From an uncultured Clostridia bacterium (GTDB taxonomy: Bacteria > Bacillota > Clostridia > Oscillospirales > Ruminococcaceae), in NCBI GenBank assembly GCA_947168885.1, contig CAMVNQ010000016.1:1-64000 (forward strand): a DNA stretch of 64,000 nt, written 5' to 3'. The notes below the pieces were generated by a model. The model had not been told where the DNA came from, did not search any database, and worked only from the letters and a program-made list of their open reading frames with translations. Position 1 is the stretch's first letter; each line of letters begins with the position of its first letter. Shown here in pieces: positions 8,100 through 16,374 of the stretch. The position numbers were made by a program, and so were the translations under genes.

Positions 8100-8624
8100 A
8101 TGTCGATCAGAGCAATTGACGGCTATCAGCCGTACTATAACCAAACTCTGCCGCAAAAGCGCGCCTCGAGCGACATTGAAGAACTGACCGAAAAGCCAGT
8201 GACGCAGGACAGGGTCGAGTTCTCTGCCGAGGGGCTTGCCGCCAATGAAGCAGATAATTCACAGAGCAAAGAGGTTGCTTTCAGCGAAGAAGAACCTGAA
8301 GATGAAGAAGAAACCGCCGACCCCGAGGACGAAGAGATCGAATCCGAAAGCGTCAGCGGCTCTGTCGGCATAAATGCCGCGAAGCTCGCGCGCATGCTTG
8401 CCGCCGCAAAGACCCGCTCGCAGGTTCAGGCGGTAATGGATTTGATACAGTCCGACCTCCGCGAGTGCGACGCGGGCAAGGAGCAGGGGCTTGATGTTGA
8501 TGAGGCTTCTGTCCAGGCAGCAGAGAGCCTGCTGGAAGAAGCGAAGTCGCGCATGAGCAGCGCCGAGGACCGCGAGCCTACGCCGCAGGAGGAAATCTTG
8601 TCAGCGTTAGCGTCGTTGATGTAA
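8100..8624 (+). CDS. Acidic low-complexity protein of the LytTR-controlled operon
   Basis: A 174-residue protein I do not recognise. It starts MSIRAIDGYQPYYNQ, resembling the Tyr/Asn-rich starts of its neighbours, continues with a long Glu/Asp tract (EEPEDEEETADPEDEEIE) at about 60-85, and ends in a helical domain with RSQVQAVMDLIQSDLREC. There is no signal peptide. The start at 8100 is chosen because GGAGG (8088-8092) lies seven bases upstream; a GTG at 8094 is too close. The gap to the next gene is 14 bases, so it is within the operon. Confidence 0.65.
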   Translation: MSIRAIDGYQPYYNQTLPQKRASSDIEELTEKPVTQDRVEFSAEGLAANEADNSQSKEVAFSEEEPEDEEETADPEDEEIESESVSGSVGINAAKLARMLAAAKTRSQVQAVMDLIQSDLRECDAGKEQGLDVDEASVQAAESLLEEAKSRMSSAEDREPTPQEEILSALASLM

Positions 8625-8638
8625 AAGGAGATGTTCCC

Positions 8639-9319
8639 GTGAGCAATACTATGTACATATCCGCGCAGACCGCGTATTTAAAGGCGTTCACCGAGAGCAT
8701 AGCGCCGCCTAAAACTGCCGGAACGGAGTTCGCGCAGGCGCTCGATAACTGCATAAATGAACAGTCACTTGACGACTACAAAGCGTACATCAGGGATCGC
8801 GTATCCTCACTTGTCCTACATCCGACGCAGTTCGGCGACACCTACGCCGTGAGTATATCCGACGCGGGCTACCGGGCAATGCGGGCTGACCCGCAGTACG
8901 AAAAGTGGGTGCTTGAGCAGATACAGGGCGCGTTCTCGGCGGAAGTTCCGTCGTGGCTGCGCCAGCTCGGCGGTAACCAATATCATACTCTTCAATTCGG
9001 CAGCAAGCCCGAGCAGTTCAGGCAAACATCGTTCTCGACGGGCGAGGGAGCGCTGAAAAAGGAAGAAAAAGAGGAATACTGGAAGCAGCTCAAAGAGCTG
9101 CGTGACAAGCGGCGCGAAGAGTTTGAGAAATTGCTCAAAAAGAAGCGTATCGCGCTTGCACAGGCACAGGCTCTCGCGCTCGAACGGCGGCTCGCGTTTG
9201 CGGATATGATCGAGACGGACACCGATATTCCCGATGCTATGAGCTACGCCGAGGCTAATGTCAGCGAGGTCTCGCCGATACTGTTTATTGATATTTCCGA
9301 AATATTAGCAATGATGTAA
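8639..9319 (+). CDS. Unrecognised soluble protein of the LytTR-controlled operon
   Basis: A 226-residue protein starting at GTG 8639 behind AAGGAG. Residues 1-125 look globular (LHPTQFGDTYAVSISDAGYRAM, then LRQLGGNQYHTLQFG), residues 135-190 are a Lys/Glu/Arg coiled coil, and the end is short and hydrophobic (PILFIDISEILAMM). No signal peptide, membrane anchor or catalytic motif is visible. The family is not known to me. Its place in a tightly spaced operon (15 bases to the next gene) suggests it works with the four other products. Confidence 0.65.
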   Translation: MSNTMYISAQTAYLKAFTESIAPPKTAGTEFAQALDNCINEQSLDDYKAYIRDRVSSLVLHPTQFGDTYAVSISDAGYRAMRADPQYEKWVLEQIQGAFSAEVPSWLRQLGGNQYHTLQFGSKPEQFRQTSFSTGEGALKKEEKEEYWKQLKELRDKRREEFEKLLKKKRIALAQAQALALERRLAFADMIETDTDIPDAMSYAEANVSEVSPILFIDISEILAMM

Positions 9320-9333
9320 AGGGAGGTGAAAGC

Positions 9334-10014
9334 ATGAGAAATTATGGATTGACCCGCTATATGACGTACAATAATTACCGTCATTCGTCGCTCTATAACC
9401 GCAGTCGGGTAAGCACCTACAAGCAATTCGCGTCGAAGTCAAACAGCGCGAACGCTGCTCGCAAGGCGTATCAGACCACATCCGCGGCAAAGACGACCTA
9501 TACGACAAATCTGTCCGATGCCGTATCGGGTATCGCGTCGTCGGTGTCCGATCTCAGCAAAGCTATGTCGGGAACCGACCGCGAGAAGATGTACGACGCT
9601 GCAAATAGCTTTGTTGACAGCTACAACGATATGTACTCGGCAGTCAGCAGTTCCCGTAACAGCTTTGTTTCGGGGCGCACGTCGGTCATGACGAACACCG
9701 CAAAGGCGTATTCGGGAACACTCGAAAAAGCCGGTGTTACTGTCGGCAAGGACGGGAAGCTGTCTATCGACAAGGAGAAGTTCATGGAAGCCGATGACAA
9801 GGCACTTAGCTCCGCACTGGGCAGGAACTCCACATTCACAGGCTCTGTGGTATCGCAGGCGGTGAATGTCTCGCGCTACTCGGACAGCTTTTCGTACACG
9901 AGTTACGGTGGTTATAACAGCTACGGAAGCTACTCAAAAAACAGTCTGTTCGATTACGCCGGAACAACGCAAAGCGGTGTGCTTGCAGGGTATCTGCTTA
10001 ATCAGTGGATATAA
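9334..10014 (+). CDS. Ser/Tyr-rich protein with a FliD-like tail, last gene of the operon
   Basis: A 226-residue protein behind GGGAGGTG. The N-terminus is Tyr/Asn/Ser/Arg-rich (YMTYNNYRHSSLYNRSR). The middle is helical and Ser/Ala/Thr-rich. Residues about 130-185 read AGVTVGKDGKLSIDKEKFMEA followed by ALSSALGRNSTFTGSV, which resembles the C-terminal part of the flagellar cap FliD, where a G-I-T-x2-K-D-G-x-L-S-(I/L)-D strand precedes a helix. The end is Tyr/Gly/Ser-rich. There is no signal peptide. No flagellar gene is nearby, so the likeness may be structural only: export by a non-Sec route or assembly into a filament is inference. Confidence 0.65.
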   Translation: MRNYGLTRYMTYNNYRHSSLYNRSRVSTYKQFASKSNSANAARKAYQTTSAAKTTYTTNLSDAVSGIASSVSDLSKAMSGTDREKMYDAANSFVDSYNDMYSAVSSSRNSFVSGRTSVMTNTAKAYSGTLEKAGVTVGKDGKLSIDKEKFMEADDKALSSALGRNSTFTGSVVSQAVNVSRYSDSFSYTSYGGYNSYGSYSKNSLFDYAGTTQSGVLAGYLLNQWI

Positions 10015-10180
10015 TACCGCGCCTTCATAAAATCACAGACTACATTACAACGCCCGCGGGGAGAGATCCTTGTGGGCGGTTGCGTATTGGCAGTCTTGAC
10101 TTGTGATCTCAGACTTATCGCGCATAAGTACCAAATCTGTACCAAAACGGTGGTTTGTAGCCTATCAACATAAAATAAAA

Positions 10181-10212
10181 TTAACCACGCAGTCGATAAA
10201 CCGCGTGGTTAA
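10181..10212 (-). terminator. Terminator downstream of the tRNA-Thr 3' fragment
   Basis: TTAACCACGC (10181-10190) pairs with GCGTGGTTAA (10203-10212). On the minus strand it is followed by TTTTATTTTA. It lies just past the 3' end of the tRNA-Thr fragment and is best read as the terminator of the original host tRNA gene. The bases from 10015 to 10180 contain no gene, only a weak GC-rich hairpin near 10050-10080. Confidence 0.75.
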
Positions 10213-10222
10213 GCCATTTGCC

Positions 10223-10276
10223 TGGAGCTGGTGAACGGACTCGAACCCCCGACCGTGGACTTGTTTTAAAGCGACG
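10223..10276 (-). other. Left attachment junction: tRNA-Thr 3' half joined to the element arm
   Basis: Bases 10223-10254 repeat exactly 29370-29401, that is the CCA end, acceptor strand, T-arm and up to GGTC of tRNA-Thr. From 10255 the sequence leaves the tRNA and runs GT-GGACT-TGTTT-TAAAGCGACG. That arm is the inverted complement of the arm found next to the orphan 5' halves (29496-29515). The junction is read as attL of a serine-recombinase element, the recombinase gene being 139 bases away. Confidence 0.75.
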
Positions 10277-10414
10277 ATTGCTTTTTTTGACGTATAATCC
10301 CGCTCGCACTGCGAGTCTGTGCCGCTTCCCAGCTAAATGTTAAATTTTCAATAATAACCCTGAATCGAGTGTTTCCTCTGATATATGTTATACTAACATA
10401 CTTCGCGCCCAATG

Positions 10415-12052
10415 TCAAGCTATTTTTCTCGGCTTATCGGGTGCATCAAGCCTGCCGATAAACCGATAATGTATCTCGATCTGCTGGTACTCCCTGCCGT
10501 CCGAGCCGACTTCCTTATGGTGGACAAGTATCCTGTCGATGAGAGCATTGAGTATTTCCGCGCTCAGATCATTCAGATATGTGTATTTTCTTATGACATT
10601 TATAAACCTCGACGCTGCATCATTTTGCCCCGCGAGCTGCTCCATTTCGGCTTTCAGAACGGGCAGACTCTTGCGAAGAGTGTCCTGCTCAATATCGTAT
10701 GTTTGCAGCATGGTTTCAAAGCGGTTCTCGGGAATACGACCGAGTGCGCTGTCCTCGTAGAGCTTATTCAGCACCTTGTCGATCTCTGCGATTCGGGCGG
10801 TTTTCTGTTCGTATTCGGCAGTCAGTGCCTTGATTCTCTTTTCCGCATTTGAGGAACAGCGCTCGTTAAGAAGCTTTCTGAATCTGTCGGGTTCATAGTC
10901 ATAGGCTCGTATCACACGCTGAATATCCGCGAACACTACCGAGTACAGATCATCGTATGTGATGTAGTGGGAGGTGCAGTATTCCCTGCCGTGGGTCTTG
11001 TACATCCAGCAGGAGTATGAGCCGTGGTATGTTCCGTCAGCACGTTTTTTCTGTGAGTATGTGAGTGCATGACCGCAGTCCGCGCATCTTACAAGCCCGG
11101 CGAATATCTGGACTTCACCTGTTTTTATCTCCCTGTGTTTGCTCAAAAGTATCTTATGAACATTGTTCCACATTTCCTGCGTTATTATCGGATCATGGCA
11201 GTTTTCCGCCACGATCCATTCCTCTTTCGGTACTTTGATACGTCGTTTGCTTTTCATTGAACGGTTGCGCTCCTTGCCGTAAACAAGCTTTCCGAGATAC
11301 ACTTCATTATTGATTATGACGCGAACGCTCTCGCAGTGCCAGTCAAATTCCTGTCTCCAGTAGTCGGATTTGTAGTAATCGGGATTGTTCTGATTGAAAT
11401 ACGCTATCGGTGTCAGCACCTTTTCTTCCCGCAGTATTTTAGCAATGCGGGTGAAGCCGTTGCCTTGTGATGCGAGTGTGAATATCCTGCGGACTACCTC
11501 TGCGGCAGGCTCATCAACGATCAGGTGATGCCGATCATTCGGGTCAAGTTTGTAACCGAACGGAGCTTTTGCCGCGATGAACTGCCCCGCCTTTGCTTTG
11601 GCATTCTTTGCGGATCTGGTTTTCTTTGAAGCCTCACGGGCATAGTATTCGTTTATGACATTGCGCATCGGGAACATCATGTCATATTCCCCCTGTGACG
11701 AATCATAGCAATCATCGACTGCAATGAACCTGACACCTCTGTCCTTGAACTGCTCTACATACATACCGACATCAATGTAGCTGCGACCGAACCTGGACTG
11801 GTCTTTCACGATCACAGTGTCGATCAGACCTTTCTGAATGTCATCGTACATACTGATAAATCCGGGACGGTTGAAGTTTGTCCCGCTGTAACCGTCGTCA
11901 TCATATATTTTGTAATTCTTTATCGCGTGATCTTTGCAGTACTGCACCAGAAGTATCTTCTGCGACTCGATGCTGACGCTCTCTCCAAGCCTGCCGTCAT
12001 CGACAGATAATCTGCAATACAGTGCTGTTTTCTTTGGCTGTTTATTTTTCAT
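10415..12052 (-). CDS. Large serine recombinase (TnpX type)
   Basis: A 545-residue recombinase. Residues 1-150 are the resolvase catalytic domain (TALYCRLSVDD with the nucleophile Ser, DDGYSGTNFNRPGF, VKDQSRFGRSYIDVG). Residues 165-285 are the recombinase domain (PFGYKLDP, then TRIAKILREEKVLTP). Residues about 320-370 contain a zinc-ribbon motif CADCG...C...C, followed by a coiled coil (residues 400-470) and a C-terminal part like DUF4368. Such enzymes excise and insert mobilizable transposons like Tn4451. AAAGGAG precedes the ATG. Its nearness to the junction at 10254 makes it the likely enzyme for insertion into tRNA-Thr. Confidence 0.92.
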   Translation of the reverse strand: MKNKQPKKTALYCRLSVDDGRLGESVSIESQKILLVQYCKDHAIKNYKIYDDDGYSGTNFNRPGFISMYDDIQKGLIDTVIVKDQSRFGRSYIDVGMYVEQFKDRGVRFIAVDDCYDSSQGEYDMMFPMRNVINEYYAREASKKTRSAKNAKAKAGQFIAAKAPFGYKLDPNDRHHLIVDEPAAEVVRRIFTLASQGNGFTRIAKILREEKVLTPIAYFNQNNPDYYKSDYWRQEFDWHCESVRVIINNEVYLGKLVYGKERNRSMKSKRRIKVPKEEWIVAENCHDPIITQEMWNNVHKILLSKHREIKTGEVQIFAGLVRCADCGHALTYSQKKRADGTYHGSYSCWMYKTHGREYCTSHYITYDDLYSVVFADIQRVIRAYDYEPDRFRKLLNERCSSNAEKRIKALTAEYEQKTARIAEIDKVLNKLYEDSALGRIPENRFETMLQTYDIEQDTLRKSLPVLKAEMEQLAGQNDAASRFINVIRKYTYLNDLSAEILNALIDRILVHHKEVGSDGREYQQIEIHYRFIGRLDAPDKPRKIA

Positions 12053-12185
12053 TTTACTCCTTTCCCAGCCGGATCAGCACTTCCGCGCAAGCGGAATGTG
12101 CGACATAGAACTTTACACCGCACAGTATACCACACCTGTCGGCGAAAGTCCAGCAAAATCCGGGATCTTGCCGAAACTTTTTCTC

Positions 12186-12521
12186 TCAATAAACCTTTAT
12201 CTCCAAAGGAAATCCGTAGTCATCGGGCAGTCCATTCTCTCTGTTTTTCTGTATCTGTCTGGCTTCAAGGAACATCTTTCCGAGTTCAACGAGCTGCCAG
12301 TCAACTACCTCACCGACCTGCTCGCCCGACTCAACGCTGCTCTGCATTAAGTCCGCAAGCCTGTCCGAAGGCTCTCCCTCGTCAGCGAATACCGACCACA
12401 CTCGGTAGGTTATACCGTCCAGTTTTATGTCATGGCACTCTGCCGAACAGACCTCGGGATCCCCTATGAAAAGGGGATCCTTGAGACCTATTTCTTTGTT
12501 CGTCTTGATATTTTTCTTCAT
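12186..12521 (-). CDS. TnpW-like transposon-encoded protein
   Basis: A 111-residue small protein. The segment HDIKLDGITYRVWSVFADEG followed by RLADLMQSSVESGE resembles TnpW proteins of Tn4451-like elements, in which a short strand pair G-x-T-Y-x-V precedes a helix with an I/LxxD motif. This copy has extra N- and C-terminal segments. The start at 12521 (MKKNIKTNKEIG) is chosen because GGAAGGA lies upstream; an ATG farther upstream would overlap the preceding gene. The 133 bases between it and the recombinase contain a GCAA-loop hairpin at 12081-12096. Its function is unknown; a role in excision or regulation is possible. Confidence 0.55.
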   Translation of the reverse strand: MKKNIKTNKEIGLKDPLFIGDPEVCSAECHDIKLDGITYRVWSVFADEGEPSDRLADLMQSSVESGEQVGEVVDWQLVELGKMFLEARQIQKNRENGLPDDYGFPLEIKVY

Positions 12522-12540
12522 AATTCTATCCTTCCCTTCG

Positions 12541-13017
12541 TCAATCATCGTGCTGGAATCTATCGGCACGCTCGTAATTTATGACTCCGTTTATGCGACG
12601 AACCTCGTCCACAACCATGTAGTGAAGATCACGAACGGTGTCATCATCTACCTCGTTCATTGCCGCGACCAGATGTGTAAGTTTACCCAGCTCGACAGCG
12701 ATCTTGAACAGATTCCTGCTCATACGCATCTCCGAAAGATTGACAGATGCATCAACCATCTCTTGAATGAGCGGGGCAAGATACCCGACATGCTTGTCGC
12801 TGACCACCTGTCCTATGTAGTTTCTGATCGCTCGATTTATAAATTCCGAGCGACTGCCGCAGTTCTGTTCCTCGTAAAGATCGTCTACCTTCTCCAACAG
12901 CTCCGGGTCGATGTACAAAGCGAACTTTTTCTTGTTTGACCCCACCTTGTTTGGCTCAACAGCGGGCTTTACAGCCTTATTTTTCGTTTTTGACCCCTGA
13001 TTTTCTGAATTTTTCAT
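12541..13017 (-). CDS. Ribbon-helix-helix DNA-binding protein
   Basis: A 158-residue protein. Residues 1-30 are Lys/Asn-rich and disordered. Residues about 33-72 fit a CopG/Arc fold: KFALYIDPELLEKVDDLYEE, then GSRSEFINRAIRNYIG. The rest is a long helical dimerisation part ending in a region rich in Arg, Asp and Val. The start at 13017 is chosen because AAGGAAGG lies nine bases upstream; earlier in-frame ATGs have no ribosome binding site. It lies between RepA-like and TnpW-like genes, the usual place for an accessory mobilisation or copy-control regulator. Confidence 0.75.
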   Translation of the reverse strand: MKNSENQGSKTKNKAVKPAVEPNKVGSNKKKFALYIDPELLEKVDDLYEEQNCGSRSEFINRAIRNYIGQVVSDKHVGYLAPLIQEMVDASVNLSEMRMSRNLFKIAVELGKLTHLVAAMNEVDDDTVRDLHYMVVDEVRRINGVINYERADRFQHDD

Positions 13018-13340
13018 TTTCAGTCGCCTTCCTTTCTTTTTGACACTTGGCTTAACGGCGGGCTTTGCCCGACGTTGTGGACGGGCAAGGTGGCGTTTAG
13101 TCGCCTGCCCTTTATCCTGCATAAAAATCATACCCCTCAAATCTGCCCCTGACTTGACTGTCCTGTGCAAAACGCCGAAGCCCTGCAAAGCTCCAACTCA
13201 GTCCTGATTTGGGATTGAGCATCATGCGCCGAGCAACGGCGGCTCACACGGGCACAGAAACGGCTCAAATTTGCGCGAATGCCTCCTCGGTGGTATCGTT
13301 ACTCTACCTGCCCTGCAAAACGGCGGAAATCGCTCAAATT

Positions 13341-13502
13341 TGCGGTCACCCATGCTGTCACCCTGAGAGCCTCATGCCGTCACCCTGAAAAATGCTGTCA
13401 CCCAGCGTGAATGGCTCTGTTAAAAGGTTTTCGGAACTTTGGGTGACAGCATCGCCCACGATTTCCACGAGGAGCAGAACCCCGTTCATGCTGTCACCCT
13501 GT
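13341..13502. repeat. Iteron-like GTCACCC repeats at the end of the RepA-like gene
   Basis: Copies of ATGCNGTCACCC start at 13352, 13374, 13392 and 13488, with one inverted copy at 13441-13452 and a weaker one at 13341-13352. Spacings are 18-22 bases for the first group. They lie in and just past the 3' end of the RepA-like gene. They may be replication iterons or a coding repeat (repeated Gly-Asp-Ser/Gly codons). Confidence 0.45.
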
Positions 13503-14464
13503 CGGTCGTATTTCAATTCGATCTCCCGGTAGCCATGCACCCGGACGAGCCGGAACGAAACTCCGTAGCTCAACAACTCGTCGGTGTGCTGTATCAGATC
13601 TCGTGTCACCCAGCTTGGCTTGTACTCTTTTCGAAACCTGTCATTGAGCAGCTTGCACAGTTGAGTCGCTGTACCACGAAACACACACTGCTCGATCATG
13701 AAATCATGAACTGCGAAAGAAAAAGTATCTCGTCTGTGAGGAGCAACATCACTTTTCAGCGTCCACCGATTGTTTTTGAACTCAACCGACAGCTCCGCGC
13801 TCTCGATATCACGACCTGTGCAGTGAAGTGTTCCGGCATTCTCGCTGCGTTTCTCACGAGTGAGAACAAAACTCCCGTCAGCACAACCGTTCAGTCCTGT
13901 CGTACCGGAGATCATGTTGAACGGATCACTGTCATGCTCCTTTCGGGTATGGTGAATGAGAAGTATTGCAACGCCGAGCTTGTCCGCGACAGATTTCAGC
14001 ACACCGAGTTCACTGTAGTCGCTGCCGTACTTCACATCGACAGTCCTACGAACTTTCTGCAAGGTATCAATGACTATAAGCCGCAGGTCTGATAGTCTGC
14101 GTTTCGCATCTTCGAGCTGCTGCTCCAGTCCTGAACCGATTGTCTTGGCAAGTGTAGAGAACTGCAATCCCTCGGCAGGTTCTTCCGTGAACTCATACAA
14201 ACGATTCTGCAAGCGAAGCAGACTATCTTCGAGCGCAAGGTAGAGCACCTGTCCGCGATGTGTTTCGTGTTTCAGAAACGGTTCGCCTTCTGCCACTGAC
14301 AAACACAGGTCAAGCGCCAGCCATGACTTGCCGATCTTCGGAGCGCCCGCGAGAATGTACAGTCCGGGATAGATCAGCCGCTCGACGATGTACGGGTTCG
14401 CTTTCAGCTGCGTGTCCATGATGTACGCGCAGCTGTACATTTTTAATTCGTTGTTTTGGATAAT
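13358..14464 (-). CDS. RepA-like AAA ATPase of the mobile element
   Basis: A RecA-fold ATPase of about 369 residues. The Walker A motif is AGAPKIGKSW, Walker B is LRLIVIDTLQ, and IHHTRK followed by SGTTGLNGCADG matches the RepA/RSF1010-type hexameric helicase family that opens plasmid origins. The start is uncertain. AAAGGAG (14473-14479) is eight bases ahead of an ATT at 14464, giving IIQNNELKMYSC, while the in-frame ATGs at 14426 and 14545 have no ribosome binding site. An ATT start is therefore proposed. The last 40 residues have repeated Gly-Asp units encoded by the iteron-like repeats. Confidence 0.82.
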   Translation of the reverse strand: MIQNNELKMYSCAYIMDTQLKANPYIVERLIYPGLYILAGAPKIGKSWLALDLCLSVAEGEPFLKHETHRGQVLYLALEDSLLRLQNRLYEFTEEPAEGLQFSTLAKTIGSGLEQQLEDAKRRLSDLRLIVIDTLQKVRRTVDVKYGSDYSELGVLKSVADKLGVAILLIHHTRKEHDSDPFNMISGTTGLNGCADGSFVLTREKRSENAGTLHCTGRDIESAELSVEFKNNRWTLKSDVAPHRRDTFSFAVHDFMIEQCVFRGTATQLCKLLNDRFRKEYKPSWVTRDLIQHTDELLSYGVSFRLVRVHGYREIELKYDRQGDSMNGVLLLVEIVGDAVTQSSENLLTEPFTLGDSIFQGDGMRLSG

Positions 14465-14664
14465 AAAACTATCTCCTTTCTTGATTCGAGGTAGGCGTGA
14501 AGCACGACCGCCTTGTTTTTTGAGAACAAAAAGAACACCTCCCATACGGTGCCTGACCGTAAGCAGGTGCTCATGTTCTCATTCCGATCATTGAGTGCGG
14601 ATAAAAATACAGCCCCGACTTCTGTATCTTTTTTCGCCCTCTATAATATAACAGATGTTTGCAG

Positions 14665-14679
14665 AGGAATAATATTCCT
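14665..14679. promoter_or_regulatory. Palindromic operator-like site upstream of the RepA-like gene
   Basis: AGGAATA-A-TATTCCT is a perfect 7+1+7 palindrome. It lies in the AT-rich gene-free stretch 14546-14770 that separates the RepA-like gene from the sigma-like gene and must hold the RepA promoter. A dimeric repressor could bind there. Confidence 0.4.
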
Positions 14680-14770
14680 GAAAATAATATTTTTTTGAAA
14701 GTTTGTTTATTTTGTATATTTGAAGAATAATTTCATATGCAATTTCACAACAGCTTCGTCGGTGCAGGTG

Positions 14771-15556
14771 TCATTTAAGATCGGGAGCCAGCTTCTCACG
14801 AAGTCTTGCTATCATCTTTGAGACCGCGCCCTGCGTCATGCCGAGCTTTTCCGCGATCTCTTCCTGAGTGGCATTCTCCCAAAGCATTTTTACAACCGTA
14901 CTCTCTTTTTCGTCAAGCCCCTTGCATATCTGCTCGATTGTGAGATCATACAAAACCTTTTCAAGCATTTCGGGAGATGCAATTGTTGATTCCGGGATTT
15001 CATCAAACGGAACTTTGGTAAGCTCCTTTGCCTGTGTATGATTGTACCGCTTGTCGTGATCCTGCTTTGCGTAGTTTTGCTTTTTCGTGTTTCTGAAATC
15101 CTCGTCGCAGGAATACTGACGCTGCGCCTTTGCGATCTCACCGTAATTCATCGTTTCCATTAGCAGCGACATCACATTTCCGAGGATCTCGTCCGAGCTC
15201 AGTCCCGATTCCAAAGCCGCAGGATAGAAGGTCTCTATCAACTGCTCGAGCTTATTATCCACACAAGCCAATTTGAACATATTCTCGGCAACGATCTCTC
15301 CGATGCGCTGTTTCAGCAGCTCGGTCGGAGCATCGCCGGAGTAATTCCACGATTGATATTTCATGCCCTTCTTTTTGGCAGTCGCATTCCAGCTTTTATT
15401 CAGATATCCGAGGATCCATTCACGGAATTCTGCCTGATCTTCATCAAGCTCTCCAACATCCCATGTCGGCATATTTGTAAAGTCGTTCTTTTCCTGAAAG
15501 AAATTTCGTAATCCCTCAACACTTATCTCGCCGTCGTATATTTCTTTTTTGGACAT
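14771..15556 (-). CDS. Sigma-70 region 4-like regulatory protein
   Basis: A 261-residue protein. The last 55 residues are a sigma region 4 helix-turn-helix: LDEKESTVVKMLWENATQEEIAEKLGMTQGAV, then SKMIARLREKL. The first 200 residues are helical and acidic and do not show sigma region 2, so it may be an anti-termination or copy-control regulator rather than a full sigma factor. The start (MSKKEIYDGEIS) has GGGAGGTCACT ahead of it. Its neighbours are the RepA-like gene and a small gene on the other strand. Upstream, 15557-15807 has no gene, only the repeat at 15673-15705 and the promoter of the small gene. Confidence 0.65.
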   Translation of the reverse strand: MSKKEIYDGEISVEGLRNFFQEKNDFTNMPTWDVGELDEDQAEFREWILGYLNKSWNATAKKKGMKYQSWNYSGDAPTELLKQRIGEIVAENMFKLACVDNKLEQLIETFYPAALESGLSSDEILGNVMSLLMETMNYGEIAKAQRQYSCDEDFRNTKKQNYAKQDHDKRYNHTQAKELTKVPFDEIPESTIASPEMLEKVLYDLTIEQICKGLDEKESTVVKMLWENATQEEIAEKLGMTQGAVSKMIARLREKLAPDLK

Positions 15557-15672
15557 AGTGACCTCCCGCGAACATTTTTATCATTATATCATATCACGAA
15601 TGGAATTTCAAGAGCGAAAACCTAACTGTTTCGGATTTGGAACAGTTGGTTCAGCGACAACTCTCAAACCCA

Positions 15673-15705
15673 GAGTCGTGTTTTACGACGTCAGCTCAAT
15701 TCTAA
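15673..15705. repeat. Copy 1 of a dispersed hairpin element with TCGTGTTTTACGA
   Basis: The stretch GTCGTGTTTTACGA followed by CAG...CA(A/G)TTCTAAC recurs at 16780-16814, about 1.1 kb away. TCGT and ACGA pair around GTTTT. It is intergenic in both places. It is not followed by a T-run. Confidence 0.5.
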
Positions 15706-15807
15706 CATTTTGATAATACTTAGGCATTAAAAAAGCACTTACATTTTTGCATCAAATAGTATATAATATTATTACACAGAAACCGTTGTGTGAAAGGAGG
15801 AGGCACT

Positions 15808-15993
15808 ATGGCATCGACATCTCGTTATGGAAAACCTAATATGACAAATCTTCCCAAAGATCTTGGCGTTCGCATTTTCAAAACCATACTGGCTACCCCC
15901 GCTCCCGATTTCAAGAAAATGCACGAGGAATCAGTAGAGCTTGAACGGCAAATGATGATTGAAAGGGATAAGCACAAGAATGACAGAAAATAA
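15808..15993 (+). CDS. Small hypothetical protein of 61 residues
   Basis: The ATG at 15808 has AAAGGAGG seven bases upstream, a very strong ribosome binding site, and TATAAT at 15772-15777 is a likely -10 box. The product (MASTSRYGKPNMTNLPKDLG) is polar, with a short hydrophobic helix VRIFKTIL and a charged C-terminal helix ending HKNDRK. I do not recognise it. It is the only plus-strand gene in this part of the element. Confidence 0.55.
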   Translation: MASTSRYGKPNMTNLPKDLGVRIFKTILATPAPDFKKMHEESVELERQMMIERDKHKNDRK

Positions 15994-16031
15994 TGTTATC
16001 AATAAGCTGTGGTGAATACTGTTACTAACAA

Positions 16032-16063
16032 AACGCCCGCAGAGGACTGACCTCGCAGGCGTT
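16032..16063. terminator. Convergent terminator hairpin
   Basis: AACGCCCGC (16032-16040) pairs, with one G-U type mismatch, with GCAGGCGTT (16055-16063). It lies between the small plus-strand gene and the toxin gene on the minus strand. The T-run is weak. Confidence 0.55.
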
Positions 16064-16065
16064 GT

Positions 16066-16374
16066 TCATATTTGTTCGGTTATGTTCTGCCCGCCATACA
16101 GGAATCTTGCAATAAAAACAGACTTGGCGGTTTCATTTATCTTATAGAAGATAAGAAAATTCCCGACAATTGCGTAGTGATACCCGCGCGCAGCAATGTC
16201 CTCATCATGATACAGCGGATACATCAGCGGATTCTCCGCTATGCGAGCAACGGTTTCTTCAGAGCGGTCAAGCAGGTTGGCAGCGGCTCCGGCGTTGAAC
16301 AGTTCAGTCTCGATGTAGGTCAAAGCGCTGTCCAGGTCGGCTTCAAAAGCGTCGGAGATAACGGTTTTATACAT
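16066..16374 (-). CDS. RelE/ParE-family toxin
   Basis: A 102-residue toxin with the family pattern: LDSALTYIETEL helix, ARIAENPLMYPLY, and YHYAIVGNFLIFYKINE leading to VFIARFLYGGQNI. The start overlaps the antitoxin end by eight bases. It is similar in layout, but not close in sequence, to the toxin at 3503-3838. The gene lies inside the mobile element and probably stabilises it. Confidence 0.88.
   Translation of the reverse strand: MYKTVISDAFEADLDSALTYIETELFNAGAAANLLDRSEETVARIAENPLMYPLYHDEDIAARGYHYAIVGNFLIFYKINETAKSVFIARFLYGGQNITEQI

Noticed and set aside
10277-10414. Additional tRNA remnant next to the tRNA-Thr 3' half
   Set aside because: A CTCGCA/TGCGAG hairpin is present, but the rest does not align with a tRNA cloverleaf.
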